This document shows, in pieces, positions 17,164-26,615 of a DNA stretch of 64,000 nucleotides; the stretch's first letter is position 1; every line of letters starts with the position of its first letter. This DNA comes from Corynebacterium sp. Lineage in GTDB: Bacteria > Actinomycetota > Actinomycetes > Mycobacteriales > Mycobacteriaceae. A program made the translations under genes and the position numbers. The stretch covers positions 202,190 to 266,189 of the forward strand of contig JAUMTW010000002.1 of assembly GCA_030531005.1 (NCBI GenBank), given 5' to 3'. Below the pieces are notes generated by a model. That model was not told the DNA's origin. It saw only the letters and a program-made list of their open reading frames with translations, and ran no database searches.

Positions 17164-18409
17164 GAGATGCCCCTTTCTTAGATTCGATGCCCTCCACCCA
17201 GTGGAGGATGTCTTCATCACTGACATATGGCGCTCGCACCCGCACAGCGGCCGGCTCACCGTCAGTGCGTACGTATGCCAACCCGGCAGTTGAGTAGCCA
17301 TTGGACTCAGTTGCCGGAGCAATCTGATGCGCGACCGCACCCATCTCGACAGCACCCGCCCCGAGCACCATGTCAACCTCCTGAGCGGACTCCACACGCA
17401 AACAAATGCGGTTCATAAAGTGCGGCCGATAAGCACCCAGAATCTCCTTCTGAGGCTGCTGAGCCGCCGCCAGCACATACACCCCTGCCGAGCGCCCCTG
17501 AGACAAGATCTGCTGCAAAGCCGACTTCACCGCCACTTGCCACTCCCGGTCTTCCATGACACCCAGCGCATTGAACTCATCAATGACCAACAGCACCAAG
17601 GGGTGCCGCTCATCATGGGCAAAGCAACGCCGCCCCTCCTGCTGGCGTTGCTTCATCACCCCGAACACCTCCTCGAGAACCACCAGGATGTCCTGCCCAT
17701 CGAAAGCCACCTTTTCGAAGGCTCCTTCAACGCCTGCAAGCTCTGCACGCTTTGGATCAATACCTAGCAGGCGCACTCCCCCACCAGACGCACCGTAGAC
17801 ATCCACCGCACTCATGACGTAACGCCACAGCACCGACCCCTTGCCAGACCCAGTCGCACCGACCACCAACGTGTGACCAAGATTGATCCACCGCAGGGCA
17901 CCCGAATCATCACGCCCCAAAAGCAACCGCTCCGAACGCTCTCCAGCGGCTTCCCCACCGGCAACTTCCCCGTAAACCCCCGGCAGATCCGCTAGACCGA
18001 ACTTTTCCGGCGCGGCACCCCGCCGATAAACCTCCACACGAACGCGACCGCCACCCAACGGCACAACCTTGACCTCCTGAGCGCGCAACGCATCACGAAT
18101 CGCATCAGCACACCCCACAAGATCCTCAACAGTCATCCCCGGATTCGGGCAGACAACAAACGACAGCACCTGCCCGTCCAACTTCTTCAGCCCAGAGACG
18201 CTAGGACGATGCCGCACCGTGCGACGCTTGTCACCAACACCGACAACCTCAGACTTCGTGACACCAGCCCCATCCCAGACAGGACGCAGACGGCGCACCA
18301 GGCGCTGCGTGGGCGACATCCGAAACGCCACCATCAGCACAGCCATCACAGCCAGCAATGCCCACAGCGCAAGCAGTGGTGCAGGCATCGAAATCCCGGC
18401 ACCGAACAT
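17153..18409 (-). CDS. FtsK/SpoIIIE-type DNA translocase (TraSA/TraB-like)
   Basis: 418 aa. One N-terminal membrane segment (about residues 9-29). Walker A is GATGSGKG (184-191) and Walker B LVIDEF (274-279), with an FtsK-like AAQQPQKEILGAYRPHF sensor region. In AICEs this protein alone moves double-stranded element DNA between mycelial or adjacent cells, replacing a type IV system. The ATG overlaps the preceding stop by one base (TAATG), and the end overlaps xis, so the minus-strand genes hypothetical-ftsK-xis-int form one operon. Confidence 0.9.
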   Translation of the reverse strand: MFGAGISMPAPLLALWALLAVMAVLMVAFRMSPTQRLVRRLRPVWDGAGVTKSEVVGVGDKRRTVRHRPSVSGLKKLDGQVLSFVVCPNPGMTVEDLVGCADAIRDALRAQEVKVVPLGGGRVRVEVYRRGAAPEKFGLADLPGVYGEVAGGEAAGERSERLLLGRDDSGALRWINLGHTLVVGATGSGKGSVLWRYVMSAVDVYGASGGGVRLLGIDPKRAELAGVEGAFEKVAFDGQDILVVLEEVFGVMKQRQQEGRRCFAHDERHPLVLLVIDEFNALGVMEDREWQVAVKSALQQILSQGRSAGVYVLAAAQQPQKEILGAYRPHFMNRICLRVESAQEVDMVLGAGAVEMGAVAHQIAPATESNGYSTAGLAYVRTDGEPAAVRVRAPYVSDEDILHWVEGIESKKGASHGC

Positions 18410-18753
18410 TACTTACTCCCGGCGACCTTCAGGCCATCAACGATGACCACAGCACGGACGTTGTACTGATCCTTGGCAGACACCCGAAGCCGAGCCTCAC
18501 CCTCACCAATGAGGAGGGTGCCGAACGGAACCTCCGGCAGGATCTCCAACGGAGACTCCACCTGCACCGAATCCAGACGCTCGCCGTCGATTGCAACAGC
18601 AGCGGTGAACCCGAACACCGGACGACCATCATCGAAACGCACCGGCTGGTCGGTGCGCTCACCGTTCTCGTACTTGAACTTTGGACGCGGCTCCCCAGTG
18701 GGAACCACCTGCACACGCTGGGCATTGCCCAGCTTCACCATAAGACCAGCCAT
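18409..18753 (-). CDS. Small hypothetical protein of the transfer operon
   Basis: 114 aa, no signal peptide or membrane segment, beta-rich in appearance (FGFTAAVAIDGERLDSVQVES, RLRVSAKDQYNVRAVVIVDG). A ribosome binding site GGAAGGGG stands 6 nt before the ATG. It is the first gene of the minus-strand element operon, one base overlapping the ftsK-like gene. AICEs often have small genes upstream of the translocase (spd or hypothetical); I do not recognise this family. Confidence 0.75.
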   Translation of the reverse strand: MAGLMVKLGNAQRVQVVPTGEPRPKFKYENGERTDQPVRFDDGRPVFGFTAAVAIDGERLDSVQVESPLEILPEVPFGTLLIGEGEARLRVSAKDQYNVRAVVIVDGLKVAGSK

Positions 18754-18785
18754 GCCAGCCCCTTCCTCTACCAGCTTTTTCCACT

Positions 18786-18836
18786 TGCGATTTTCGCAGG
18801 CTATTATCGAATACTACTGACGGATAGTGACATCCG
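18786..18836. promoter_or_regulatory. Divergent promoter region with two perfect palindromes
   Basis: TGCGA-TTT-TCGCA (18786-18798) and CGGAT-N6-ATCCG (18821-18836) lie in the 108-bp gap between the minus-strand transfer operon and the plus-strand XRE/RM genes. Both are plausible operators for the adjacent XRE regulator. TATTAT at 18802-18807 may be a -10 element. Confidence 0.5.
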
Positions 18837-18861
18837 CAAACAACTAGCTAAAATCGCTGGT

Positions 18862-19740
18862 ATGAGTCCATCCTTGCGCGCCAAAAACCCACCCCCGAGC
18901 GCTGCCACCGCCGCCACCCTCCGCAAAAATCTGCGCAGCGCGCGCGAAGCGCAAGGCCTTACCCGCGACCAGGCCATCGCAAGGATCGAGCAGCCAACAA
19001 TCACCACGACAGCGCTGGGAAAAGTGGAAACTGGCGATCGCAACATCGCAGCCCCCGAACTCGCCCAATTAGCCGTTGCCTACCAGATCCCCATCCAGTG
19101 CTTCTTCCTCCCCTGGACTGGAAATGACAGCCCCCGCCCCATCCTCAGCGGTGCGGATTTTAGAGCCGGTAACGAGATCATCGAGGACTGGCTTCTCCAC
19201 AACCGGTACCCCAGCTACCCGGATGCGATCACCCGGACCGGCTCAGCAGTGCAAGGGGCGATCAACGCGCGACTCTTTACCAACCCCAAGGCGCTTCTCA
19301 CCCTGAACGAGAACCCAACATCAAAGACCTACTCCGAACTAGCGCTAGCCGAACTAGACAACCTCCTACAACCACTAAAACAAGAGGTCGCGGATTACGT
19401 TTCAAGCGCGATCGAGCTGTGCAGACTTGACCCGTTCCCGTCACTAGAGTCCTCCCACCAATCCAATGAGCACTCCCCGAAGCGGCCTAGCCTCATCGAA
19501 CAACTCGCCACTACCGTGACCACGAACCCCACCCGGCAACTCAGCAACCTCGAAAAATTGCATCGCTCAGCGAGTGAGCTTGCTGCCAGTTATTCGTCCA
19601 GCTACGCCACAGATTGCGCCTACTCAACAGTAGAAGCCCTATGGAGCCTCCCCGACGACCTCCACAAAATTACCGAACCACTACAGCACCATCAGACAAT
19701 CATCAGCGCCGTCAAACTGGCACACAAAGCCAACAAATAA
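18862..19740 (+). CDS. XRE-family HTH regulator with C-terminal extension
   Basis: 292 aa from ATG 18862. The open frame extends far upstream (to 18358) but that part is antisense to the transfer operon and crosses the divergent promoter. Residues about 17-78 form a Cro/C1-type HTH (LRKNLRSAREAQGLTRDQAIARI, then ALGKVETGDRN, LAQLAVAYQIP). The remaining 200 residues are helical and unrecognised. It lies 16 bp upstream of the restriction-modification gene in the same direction and opposite the transfer operon, so it may repress transfer and time RM expression, like a controller (C) protein fused to a sensing domain. Confidence 0.8.
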   Translation: MSPSLRAKNPPPSAATAATLRKNLRSAREAQGLTRDQAIARIEQPTITTTALGKVETGDRNIAAPELAQLAVAYQIPIQCFFLPWTGNDSPRPILSGADFRAGNEIIEDWLLHNRYPSYPDAITRTGSAVQGAINARLFTNPKALLTLNENPTSKTYSELALAELDNLLQPLKQEVADYVSSAIELCRLDPFPSLESSHQSNEHSPKRPSLIEQLATTVTTNPTRQLSNLEKLHRSASELAASYSSSYATDCAYSTVEALWSLPDDLHKITEPLQHHQTIISAVKLAHKANK

Positions 19741-19756
19741 AAGTAGGTACCTGACC

Positions 19757-22700
19757 ATGAACTCCGCCGCAGAGCAATACAGCTATGAAGTCCAGCGAGC
19801 AGACAGGCTCTCAGTTTCCGCAGAGCCAGAAGCACAGCTCACCGTGCCGATCTCGAACCTCTTCCGCGCTATCGCTGAAGATGCGGAAATCGGCACTCTC
19901 ACTCTCCTCAGAGAGGCACAGCTAGATGGAGTCCGCCCTGATTTCGCTGCCTTCATAGACAAACGCCCCTGCGGCTGGATCGAGCTTAAAGCGCCAGGAC
20001 ACACACTAGATGGAACCAAGTGGCGCGGGAGAGAAAAAGGCCAATGGGAACTACTCTCGCAACTGGACTCACTGATTGTCACCAACGGCGAAGAGGCTGC
20101 CCTCTACATAGAAGGAGCACTAGCCGACTCCTGCCAACTCCCCTACGACAACCCCAACACTTGGGATCCCCAACCACTAGAGCGACTGCTCCAACTTTTC
20201 ACTAACGCACAACCCACCCCAATCAAGCGCGTTAGCCAATTAGCTAGCCGCCTTGCACCGCTGGCTAAATTTATTCGACTACGCCTGGACGAGGGGCTGG
20301 AAAAGAATCGAGCAGAAGTCCTCGAAGCAAAGGATGCCTGGGACAACACCGTCCACCAGACCACATCCTCTGAGCAGTTCTCAAGCGACATCGCCCAAGT
20401 CATCGCTTATTCCATGGCCATCGCAGGCCTCTCAGGCAACGCAGACTTGAACCATGACGGCATCATTTCACTCCAAGAAGCCAAGGACACTCTGGCCAGC
20501 AGCCACCGAAACGTCCTCTCGGCAGCGTTAGGACCAGTACTCGGTATCCCCGAGTTCGCGGAGTACATCAGCGCAGAAGTGGGCGCGATTGTTCGCCTCG
20601 TCTCCTGCATCGATCTCCACGCAATAGCCAACTCCAAGGACTCACGTGGCGAGCCGTGGCTCTGGTTCTACGAGGACTTCCTGGCCACCTACGACCCCGA
20701 AGCACACAAACAGTCAGGTGTCTACTACACCCCAATTAGCGTCGTGCAATACCAAGTGCGCACTGTCGAACACCTACTTCGCACTAAATTCGGCAAAAAC
20801 CTGGGGTTTGCTGCCCCCTCCGTAGTAACCCTTGACCCGGCAACCGGATCTGGCACTTACCCCATCGCGATTATCGACCAGGCTATCAAGACGGCCATCG
20901 AGGAGCGCGGCCCAGCAGGACAGCAGCAGGCAGCGGCAACGCTCTCAAAGAATCTCCTTGCCTTTGAGCTGCTACCCGGCCCGTACTCAGTTGCACACCT
21001 ACGAATCGGACAGCGCCTTGCCGATGCTCAAGGACATCTCGCACACCTCGACGACCTCGGCATCTTCCTAACAGACACCCTCGAAGACCCAAACGGCGAC
21101 ATTCCAACCGGCCTCTTTGGTGACGCCCGGATCCTCGCCGAGGCAGCCCAAAAAGCTCGTGACGTTAAGCGCCAGCGCCCCATCACGGTAGCCATCGGTA
21201 ACCCTCCGTACGACCGTGCCACTTCCGACACCGGTGGCTGGGTGACCAGTGGCGACGAAACAACCACGCCCCTCTTCGATGACGTCATCAAACCCGCACA
21301 AGAAGATGGGGTGATCTTCTCAGCACAAGCATCGCTATACAACCTCTACGTGTACTTCTGGCGTTGGGCTATCTGGAAAGCCTTCGAACAACCCGCAGCA
21401 GGAAAAGATAACGATGCAATCATTTCATTCATCACAGCGTCGTCGTGGCTAACCGGACCCGCATTTGTCGGACTCCGCCGACTAGCCGTTGACACGGCCA
21501 GCGAGATTTGGGTTACCGATCTAGGCGGCGAAGGTCGAGGTGCACGCAAGGAGGAGAATGTTTTCGCTATTCAATCTCCCGTGGCAATCGTCACGCTAGT
21601 CAAAAAAGGTAAAGCCGCTAAGCCTGCAAGCATTTATTTTCGGAGGATCGAAGGGAATCGGCAGCAAAAGTTAGATCAACTTGACGCTATTTGTTCTCTC
21701 GATAGTGACGACCCGAATTGGGTGACTGTTGACTTCTCAACCGCCAATGAACTCGTTCCACGAAATCTAGAATCATCTTGGGATGCATTAACCCCTCTAG
21801 ACACAATCTTCCCTTGGCAACAACCAGGTATTAAATTCGACCGCACCTGGCCAGTCTGCCCATCAAAAGCTACGTTAAATCGACGATGGGAGGTGCTACT
21901 GGCAGACAGCGACCCAGCCGTTCGCGCTAGCCGGTTCGTTACTCGCAAGGCAGGTCGAAATATTTTCACCCAAGTACAAGGAATGCCTGCTCTCGCAAGC
22001 CTTCCACCCGGCACTCCGCCCCAAGAAGCAGTCAAACTAGCCTGGCGTTCATTCGACAACCAATGGACCTTCGCAGATCCCCGACTAGCAAAAACCGATA
22101 GCCCTTCACTCTGGCAGTCACTCTCCGAGCACCAAATCTTCTTGAACACACTCACCAGTGCCGCAAAACTTGGAAAGGGGCTAGGTGCAACGTGTTCTAT
22201 TTTCGTCCCCGATCTAAACTCCTTCAAGGGTTCAGAGGGGGGGGAAAGGCAATCTTCCCACTTTTCAGGGATGCAAATTGCAAGAAGCCAAACATAAACG
22301 ACGCTCTAACTGCCGTATGGTCGTCCGAACTCAGGCTTAGCCTAACCCCTGAAGACATCTTCTGTTACTGCTACTGTCTCATTTCCAACACGCACTACGT
22401 AGACCGTTTCTACACAGAACTTGGATCATCTTCAGCACGAATCCCAGTAACTAAATCGGCCGCACTCTTTAAAGAGGCCGTAAAAATCGGAAAAGAACTA
22501 GTCTGGCTCCACACCTTTGGGCAACGGTTCACTTCCGGAGATCGACCCCAGGGAATTGTTCCCCGCATTTCTGGAATTGGGTGGAAGGAGCCGACCACCG
22601 AAATTCCACGATCCCTCAAAGCCATACACTACGATTCCAACACCCACGAGCTCCATGTCGGAAACGGCACCGTAACAGGCGTTTTGCCTGACGTACGCAA

Positions 22701-23034
22701 CCTCACGGTATCTGGCATGAACATCCTCGATAAATGGCTCGGCGCGCGGACACGTCAAGGCATCGGGCGAGCAGCCAGCAAGAACGCACCTCTCCTCGAC
22801 CAAGTCCGACCAGAGGAATGGGAGGACGAGTGGAACGATGAACTGCTTGACCTCATCCGTGTGCTCACTCGCACCCTGGAGCTTGGGGACACACAGATGA
22901 CTGTCCTCAACCAGATTCTCGAGGGTGAAATCTTCGATGCTGCGGATCTACCCAAACCAACCGAAGCGCAGCGAAAGGTGCCAAAAACCATCAAGCAACA
23001 ACCTGCAAACTCGACATCGCTCTTCGAGGATTAG
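19757..23034 (+). pseudogene. Helicase-less type ISP/IIG-like restriction-modification enzyme, frameshifted at G8
   Basis: Two frames make one protein of about 1,092 aa. Frame 1 (19757-22297) has an N-terminal PD-(D/E)xK-like nuclease (Asp62 in RPDFAAF, Glu76-x-Lys78 in WIELKAPG), a canonical EF-hand loop at 230-241, and an N6-adenine methyltransferase with motif I DPATGSG (360-366) and motif IV NPPY (482-485). Its tail, with FDRTWPVCPSKATLNRRW, resembles the type ISP C-terminal target-recognition domain. A run of eight G (22237-22244) sends it out of frame to a stop at 22297. One extra G gives SEGGGKAIFPLFRD and continues to 23034 in the frame open from 22192. No SF2 helicase motifs are present between nuclease and methylase, unlike LlaBIII-type ISP enzymes. 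As sequenced the recognition domain is truncated, so the enzyme is probably off, phase variable, frameshift-translated, or the tract is misread. Confidence 0.85.
22237..22244 (+). repeat. G8 homopolymer at the RM frameshift
   Basis: Eight consecutive G between GA and AAAGG. G9 or G6 would restore the full reading frame; G8 gives a 13-codon-odd tail and stop at 22297. Confidence 0.9.
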
Positions 23035-23370
23035 CTCTCCTCCGGAGTAAACCCATAGCCTCTCGGAGAGGGACTATGGAACGAACACTGTGCTCGCCGT
23101 CCCACAGGTACAGGAGAGTCCCCCCAGCCATCGAGATAAGTGCCAGCCTCACGGCTGCTTGGGGTGGCGACCGGCGTTCGCTCGTTTGAAATTTTCCTTA
23201 CTTAATCAAGGCGACACCCGCGCTGCGGGTGTCGCTGGAGGCACCTCCCGACGGTGCGGACGTGGTGCCAAATCCCCAGCGAGAAGCTAACAATCAGGCA
23301 CCGTTGCAATACCTAGACATGCCAAAGAGGCGAAGCACCATTCTCCGCCTGCACGACATTCCGCACCGCG
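23035..23370. other. Stem-loop-rich non-coding region between RM and rep
   Basis: No convincing gene. It contains a perfect 11-bp stem, GCGACACCCGC (23211-23221) with GCGGGTGTCGC (23225-23235) and a 3-base loop, the self-complementary CCTCTCGGAGAGG near 23058-23070, and CCCCCAGCC/GGCTGCTTGGGG pairing. It lies between two converging genes, so it may terminate transcription or hold a single-strand or double-strand replication origin for the element's Rep. Confidence 0.5.
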
Positions 23371-24492
23371 CTACAACAGCATCACCTCACTCCTTGACTG
23401 CTCCAAAGCGCTACAGCTCCCCTCCCCTGCAAGTGCTTTCTTGAGATGGCGCTCTGCCAGCTCAACCCTCTGCGTAAACTGTGCGAACCAGCGCCGCCCC
23501 GCTTGAAGATCCATACGACGAGGCTTGCACCAACCCCGCCGTTTCTTACCCCCTCGGCTTTTTGACATAGTGCTGCTCCTGGCACCCCACCGACGATGAC
23601 ACAAGCGCCCGCACGCCATTGCACCGCCTTCGCAGTGGTCACACACCATATCGCGAGCAGCACAATCCAAACGCTCGAAGTGCTCACGTGCCTCCGGTCG
23701 CACGGAGCGTTCGCGATCATGCATCACATCCTTGGTCACATATTGCAGCGCCTTTACCAAGTAATGAGCAGTCTTCGTTTGGTCTTCTCCCGTCTTAATC
23801 TGACGTACATCCAAAGCTTTGTCACCCCAGCACCATTTGTTACCCACAGCAATGTCGGAAACGACATCGGCAATGACCGCCTCAAAACTTCGGCCGTGAG
23901 CCTGTGCACTGGCGACCTGCGCGAGCCATTCTTTCCGGGAGATTCGCAGGATGACGTGCAGGTGCAGGGAGCCGCGCATCTGCCACTCAGCGGCCTTCAC
24001 ATAGTCCATCCCCGGCAGCACCTTGGAGAGCCGCACATTGGTAGCGTTCCAGAGCTTGCCAAGGTGGTAGTTCCACTCGATGACGTCTTCATAGCGGTAG
24101 GAGTCCATCTCGACAGGAACCCCACGAAGGCCCGCGTCCTTCACCGCATCGTGGTAGACACCGCAAGTGCACCTGCGAGCCTGTCCCGGCTTCTTTGGCA
24201 CAAAATGCACCTTCCCGAACGAGGGCGCAGTCAACGTCATAAGGAAGAAGACGCAGTCCCCGATCTCGGCCAGCTCCTTACATCCCTCCAGCAACAGACG
24301 CTTGTAATCCCGGTAGGCAATCTGAGCACAGCCCTCACACTGAGTCTTCCTCCGAGTGCCGCACCGAACGTGTTGGACGCCCTCCGAAGTCAGTACCCTC
24401 ACCGGACGCTGACACACGCTCCATCGAGTAGAAGGTACAGCCTTCTCGCCCTGTTCCGAGGAAGTCATTTTTGTCACCCACTTGTCACCCAT
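23371..24492 (-). CDS. RepSA-like replication initiator of the element
   Basis: 373 aa. Two zinc-finger-like CxxC pairs flank the core: C44/C52-x2-C55 near the N-terminus and C-x2-C, C-x4-C in VCDHCEGGAMACGRLC. MTLTAP is motif 1 and HLH (177-179, in GSLHLHVILRI) is the HUH metal site; HYLVKALQYVTKDV is a candidate catalytic-tyrosine helix. This is the course of rolling-circle initiators of actinomycete elements (RepSA). The start at 24492 lies within the tandem GGGTGACAA repeats and has no ribosome binding site; ATG 24468 (MTSSEQGEK) is an alternative. The repeats could therefore also control rep. Confidence 0.85.
   Translation of the reverse strand: MGDKWVTKMTSSEQGEKAVPSTRWSVCQRPVRVLTSEGVQHVRCGTRRKTQCEGCAQIAYRDYKRLLLEGCKELAEIGDCVFFLMTLTAPSFGKVHFVPKKPGQARRCTCGVYHDAVKDAGLRGVPVEMDSYRYEDVIEWNYHLGKLWNATNVRLSKVLPGMDYVKAAEWQMRGSLHLHVILRISRKEWLAQVASAQAHGRSFEAVIADVVSDIAVGNKWCWGDKALDVRQIKTGEDQTKTAHYLVKALQYVTKDVMHDRERSVRPEAREHFERLDCAARDMVCDHCEGGAMACGRLCHRRWGARSSTMSKSRGGKKRRGWCKPRRMDLQAGRRWFAQFTQRVELAERHLKKALAGEGSCSALEQSRSEVMLL
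24471..24490. repeat. Tandem TTGTCACCC repeats, right end
   Basis: TTGTCACCC at 24471-24479 and 24482-24490 with the same 11-bp period and same strand as the pair at 15902-15921, 90 bp inside attR and overlapping the first codons of rep. Confidence 0.6.
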
Positions 24493-24579
24493 TGGGGGCT
24501 AAACGAGGTGTACAAGGTGCACGAGATGGCACTAGTTAGGCGCAAATGGGCAGGTTGAAGCCACACTGTGCCTCTTCGA

Positions 24580-24629
<50 letters not shown>

Positions 24630-24640
24630 CTCCATACGAA

Positions 24641-24680
24641 AAGGAGCCAGGTTCTATCAAAACGAACCAGGCTCCTTTTT
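24641..24680. terminator. Strong terminator beyond attR, probably the original tRNA-Pro terminator
   Basis: AAGGAGCCAGGTTC (24641-24654) pairs with GAACCAGGCTCCTT (24664-24677) with one mismatch, then TTT. It lies 12 bp after attR and can also serve the minus-strand permease gene that ends at 24694. Confidence 0.8.
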
Positions 24681-24693
24681 CATGCATCAATTG

Positions 24694-25752
24694 TTATTGC
24701 GCTACCGCAACACGCTGTTCCTTATTGTGCTTATACCACTTCGCCCCGATCAAGCACAGCCCAACGAGTAACCAAGCGAGCAATACCCAGATCGAAAAAC
24801 CATCGGCTCTGCCATCGAAGTAAACAATCGAGCGTAGCCTGTTACCAGTGGCACCGATTGGCATGAATTGGCCGATCATACCCCAGGGCTCAGGCAGCCA
24901 CTTCCAGCCATTAGCCAACCCACTCAAGGGGTTCGAGATGAAGATCATCAGCACTGCACCCAATGCAATACCTGGAGCACCCAATAAGCTGTGACAGCCC
25001 ACCACAAAGGCAGAAATTGCTGCTATACCAAGGCTTAAGGCCAAGCTGGTCCGCCAAAAATTACCATCGAGGGCATCAAAACAAATTTGGACAACGGCGG
25101 TGAGCACGAATCCTGCTAACAAGGAGTAAGCCAGTACGGTTGCCATCTTTAGCCCATAGCGCTTGCTGAGCACCAAACTAATAGCAACACCAGCAACCAT
25201 ACCGCCAAAGGCCAGGGGCAGTGCCAAAGTGCTCAGCGCGACGCCATTAGGATCTGCTGCAGGACGCGGGGCTACATCCGTATAATGCACCACCTGCCCT
25301 TGTGCCTCGAGGCCCTGGCCGAGGGCAGTCAAGAGGTTGCCATAAACAGCACCTGCACCGGAGGCGGTGTAGACTTCGATGCCAGTTGGATTGAGCACGA
25401 TGCCACCAATGGCATCACCGCTCATGATTGCATCTTGGACTGCGGCATCATCGGCGTAGGTTTGTACCTCGAAAACCTTGTTGCCTGCATCATCTGTATG
25501 TTCTCCGATCGCACCTTCCATCTGGGCGACTGTGGCATCCGGGCCTGCAATTGCCAGCGGCAAATCCTTAGCGCCGGAGTTGAGCGTTGGAGCTAAGAAG
25601 GCCAAGAGCATCAGCGCTACTACGATCGGCAAACCCAAGATGATAATCAAGCTCTTCTTGGTGTCTTGGGCCCTATGGTTTTGATCGTGCTGCACACCTT
25701 CTTGCGCTATTTGCTCTTTTTCTTTGGCTGCGGTGTCTGTACTCATCAGCAT
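24694..25752 (-). CDS. YhgE/Pip-like ABC-2-type membrane permease
   Basis: 352 aa. One hydrophobic segment near residues 30-52, an extracytoplasmic domain of about 120 residues, then five hydrophobic segments in the C-terminal half, ending in a short basic tail. This is the layout of ABC-2/DUF3533 (YhgE-Pip) proteins. ATG at 25746 (MSTDTAAKEKE) may be preferred over the TTG/ATG at 25752. It is divergent from a TetR regulator and together with the 480-aa protein downstream probably forms a paired exporter; substrate unknown. Confidence 0.75.
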   Translation of the reverse strand: MLMSTDTAAKEKEQIAQEGVQHDQNHRAQDTKKSLIIILGLPIVVALMLLAFLAPTLNSGAKDLPLAIAGPDATVAQMEGAIGEHTDDAGNKVFEVQTYADDAAVQDAIMSGDAIGGIVLNPTGIEVYTASGAGAVYGNLLTALGQGLEAQGQVVHYTDVAPRPAADPNGVALSTLALPLAFGGMVAGVAISLVLSKRYGLKMATVLAYSLLAGFVLTAVVQICFDALDGNFWRTSLALSLGIAAISAFVVGCHSLLGAPGIALGAVLMIFISNPLSGLANGWKWLPEPWGMIGQFMPIGATGNRLRSIVYFDGRADGFSIWVLLAWLLVGLCLIGAKWYKHNKEQRVAVAQ

Positions 25753-25772
25753 CCCTCTCTTACTTCCATTCT

Positions 25773-25824
25773 AAGCGGACAATCACCCTCCGCTTATGCC
25801 GAAGTGGACTATACTCGTCCGTTT
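25773..25824. promoter_or_regulatory. Inverted repeats between permease and tetR, candidate TetR operators
   Basis: AAGCGGA (25773-25779) and TCCGCTT (25789-25795) form an inverted repeat with a 9-bp spacer. TAAGCGGAC (25772-25780) is also inverted as GTCCGTTTA from about 25817. The sites overlap the divergent promoters, with TATACT (near 25810) as a possible tetR -10. Confidence 0.6.
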
Positions 25825-25861
25825 AATTAGAATGCAAATAGCAATTCGGAAGGAAGACACC

Positions 25862-26425
25862 ATGCGCGCAGACGCCCTGTTCAACCACAATAAAATTCTG
25901 GAAGCAGCCCACGAACTCTTCTCCCAACAGGGCCCCGGCATCCCACTGCGCGAGATTGCAGAAACCGCACATGTAGGAATCGGTACCCTATACCGCCACT
26001 TCCCGAATCGTCAGGCTCTCATCGAAGGCGTCATTACCTACGTGGCTTCCTCTCTGGGGGCCACCTGCAAGAAAGTTATCGCAGATTGGGACACCAACCC
26101 TGAGCAACAGTGGCGCATCTTCATCGAGCACGTATTTGCAATGCGAACTGCAGTAATATTTAGCAACACTTACATTGATCCCAAATTGCAGGATCTCCTC
26201 GCAGAGCTCCGAGATCTCACCACAGATACCCGCAAAGAGATATACGAACTCTTCGAAGAAATTTTGGCCAAAGCCCGCCGCGATGGCATCACCCGCCCAA
26301 ACCTCACTTTCGAAGAATTCCAAGCACTCTGCGTTATTTGCACTCGCAAACCAGCCATCGAAATGCCGATCTTACAGTGCGAGAAAAACTTACTCATCGA
26401 TTTCTTTATCGCCGGTCTGCGCTAA
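25862..26425 (+). CDS. TetR-family transcriptional regulator
   Basis: 187 aa from ATG 25862, preceded by GGAAGGAA; a longer frame from 25796 runs across the operator and is rejected. The N-terminal HTH is canonical (FSQQGPGIPLREIAETAHVGIGTLYRHFPNRQALIEGV). The C-terminal ligand domain is SBP/TetR_C-like and unassigned. It probably represses the flanking YhgE/Pip-like membrane genes. Confidence 0.9.
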   Translation: MRADALFNHNKILEAAHELFSQQGPGIPLREIAETAHVGIGTLYRHFPNRQALIEGVITYVASSLGATCKKVIADWDTNPEQQWRIFIEHVFAMRTAVIFSNTYIDPKLQDLLAELRDLTTDTRKEIYELFEEILAKARRDGITRPNLTFEEFQALCVICTRKPAIEMPILQCEKNLLIDFFIAGLR

Positions 26426-26524
26426 AATCTTGAACACCGACACGAAAATCCAAAGACCGCACCCACCTACCGCCACTGCACTGCAAAGTTACAAATAGTG
26501 AACAACGAAGGTGCACATAGCGAA

Positions 26525-26552
26525 AGGCGAGTGGAATCTTTTCCACTCGCCT
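26525..26552. terminator. Bidirectional terminator between tetR and the 480-aa membrane gene
   Basis: A perfect 12-bp stem, AGGCGAGTGGAA with TTCCACTCGCCT, loop TCTT, between converging genes. Confidence 0.75.
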
Positions 26553-26615
26553 AAGAAATTTTAAAGCATCAACCAGGACGTTTTCTATCTACCAAACTCA
26601 CTGAAGCTGGCTTGC

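Noticed and set aside
18358..18861. Upstream extension of the XRE regulator frame
   Set aside because: It runs antisense through the transfer operon and the divergent palindromes; ATG 18862 is better placed.
23596..24558. 320-codon plus-strand frame
   Set aside because: Antisense to rep, whose zinc fingers and HLH motif are convincing; no protein character.
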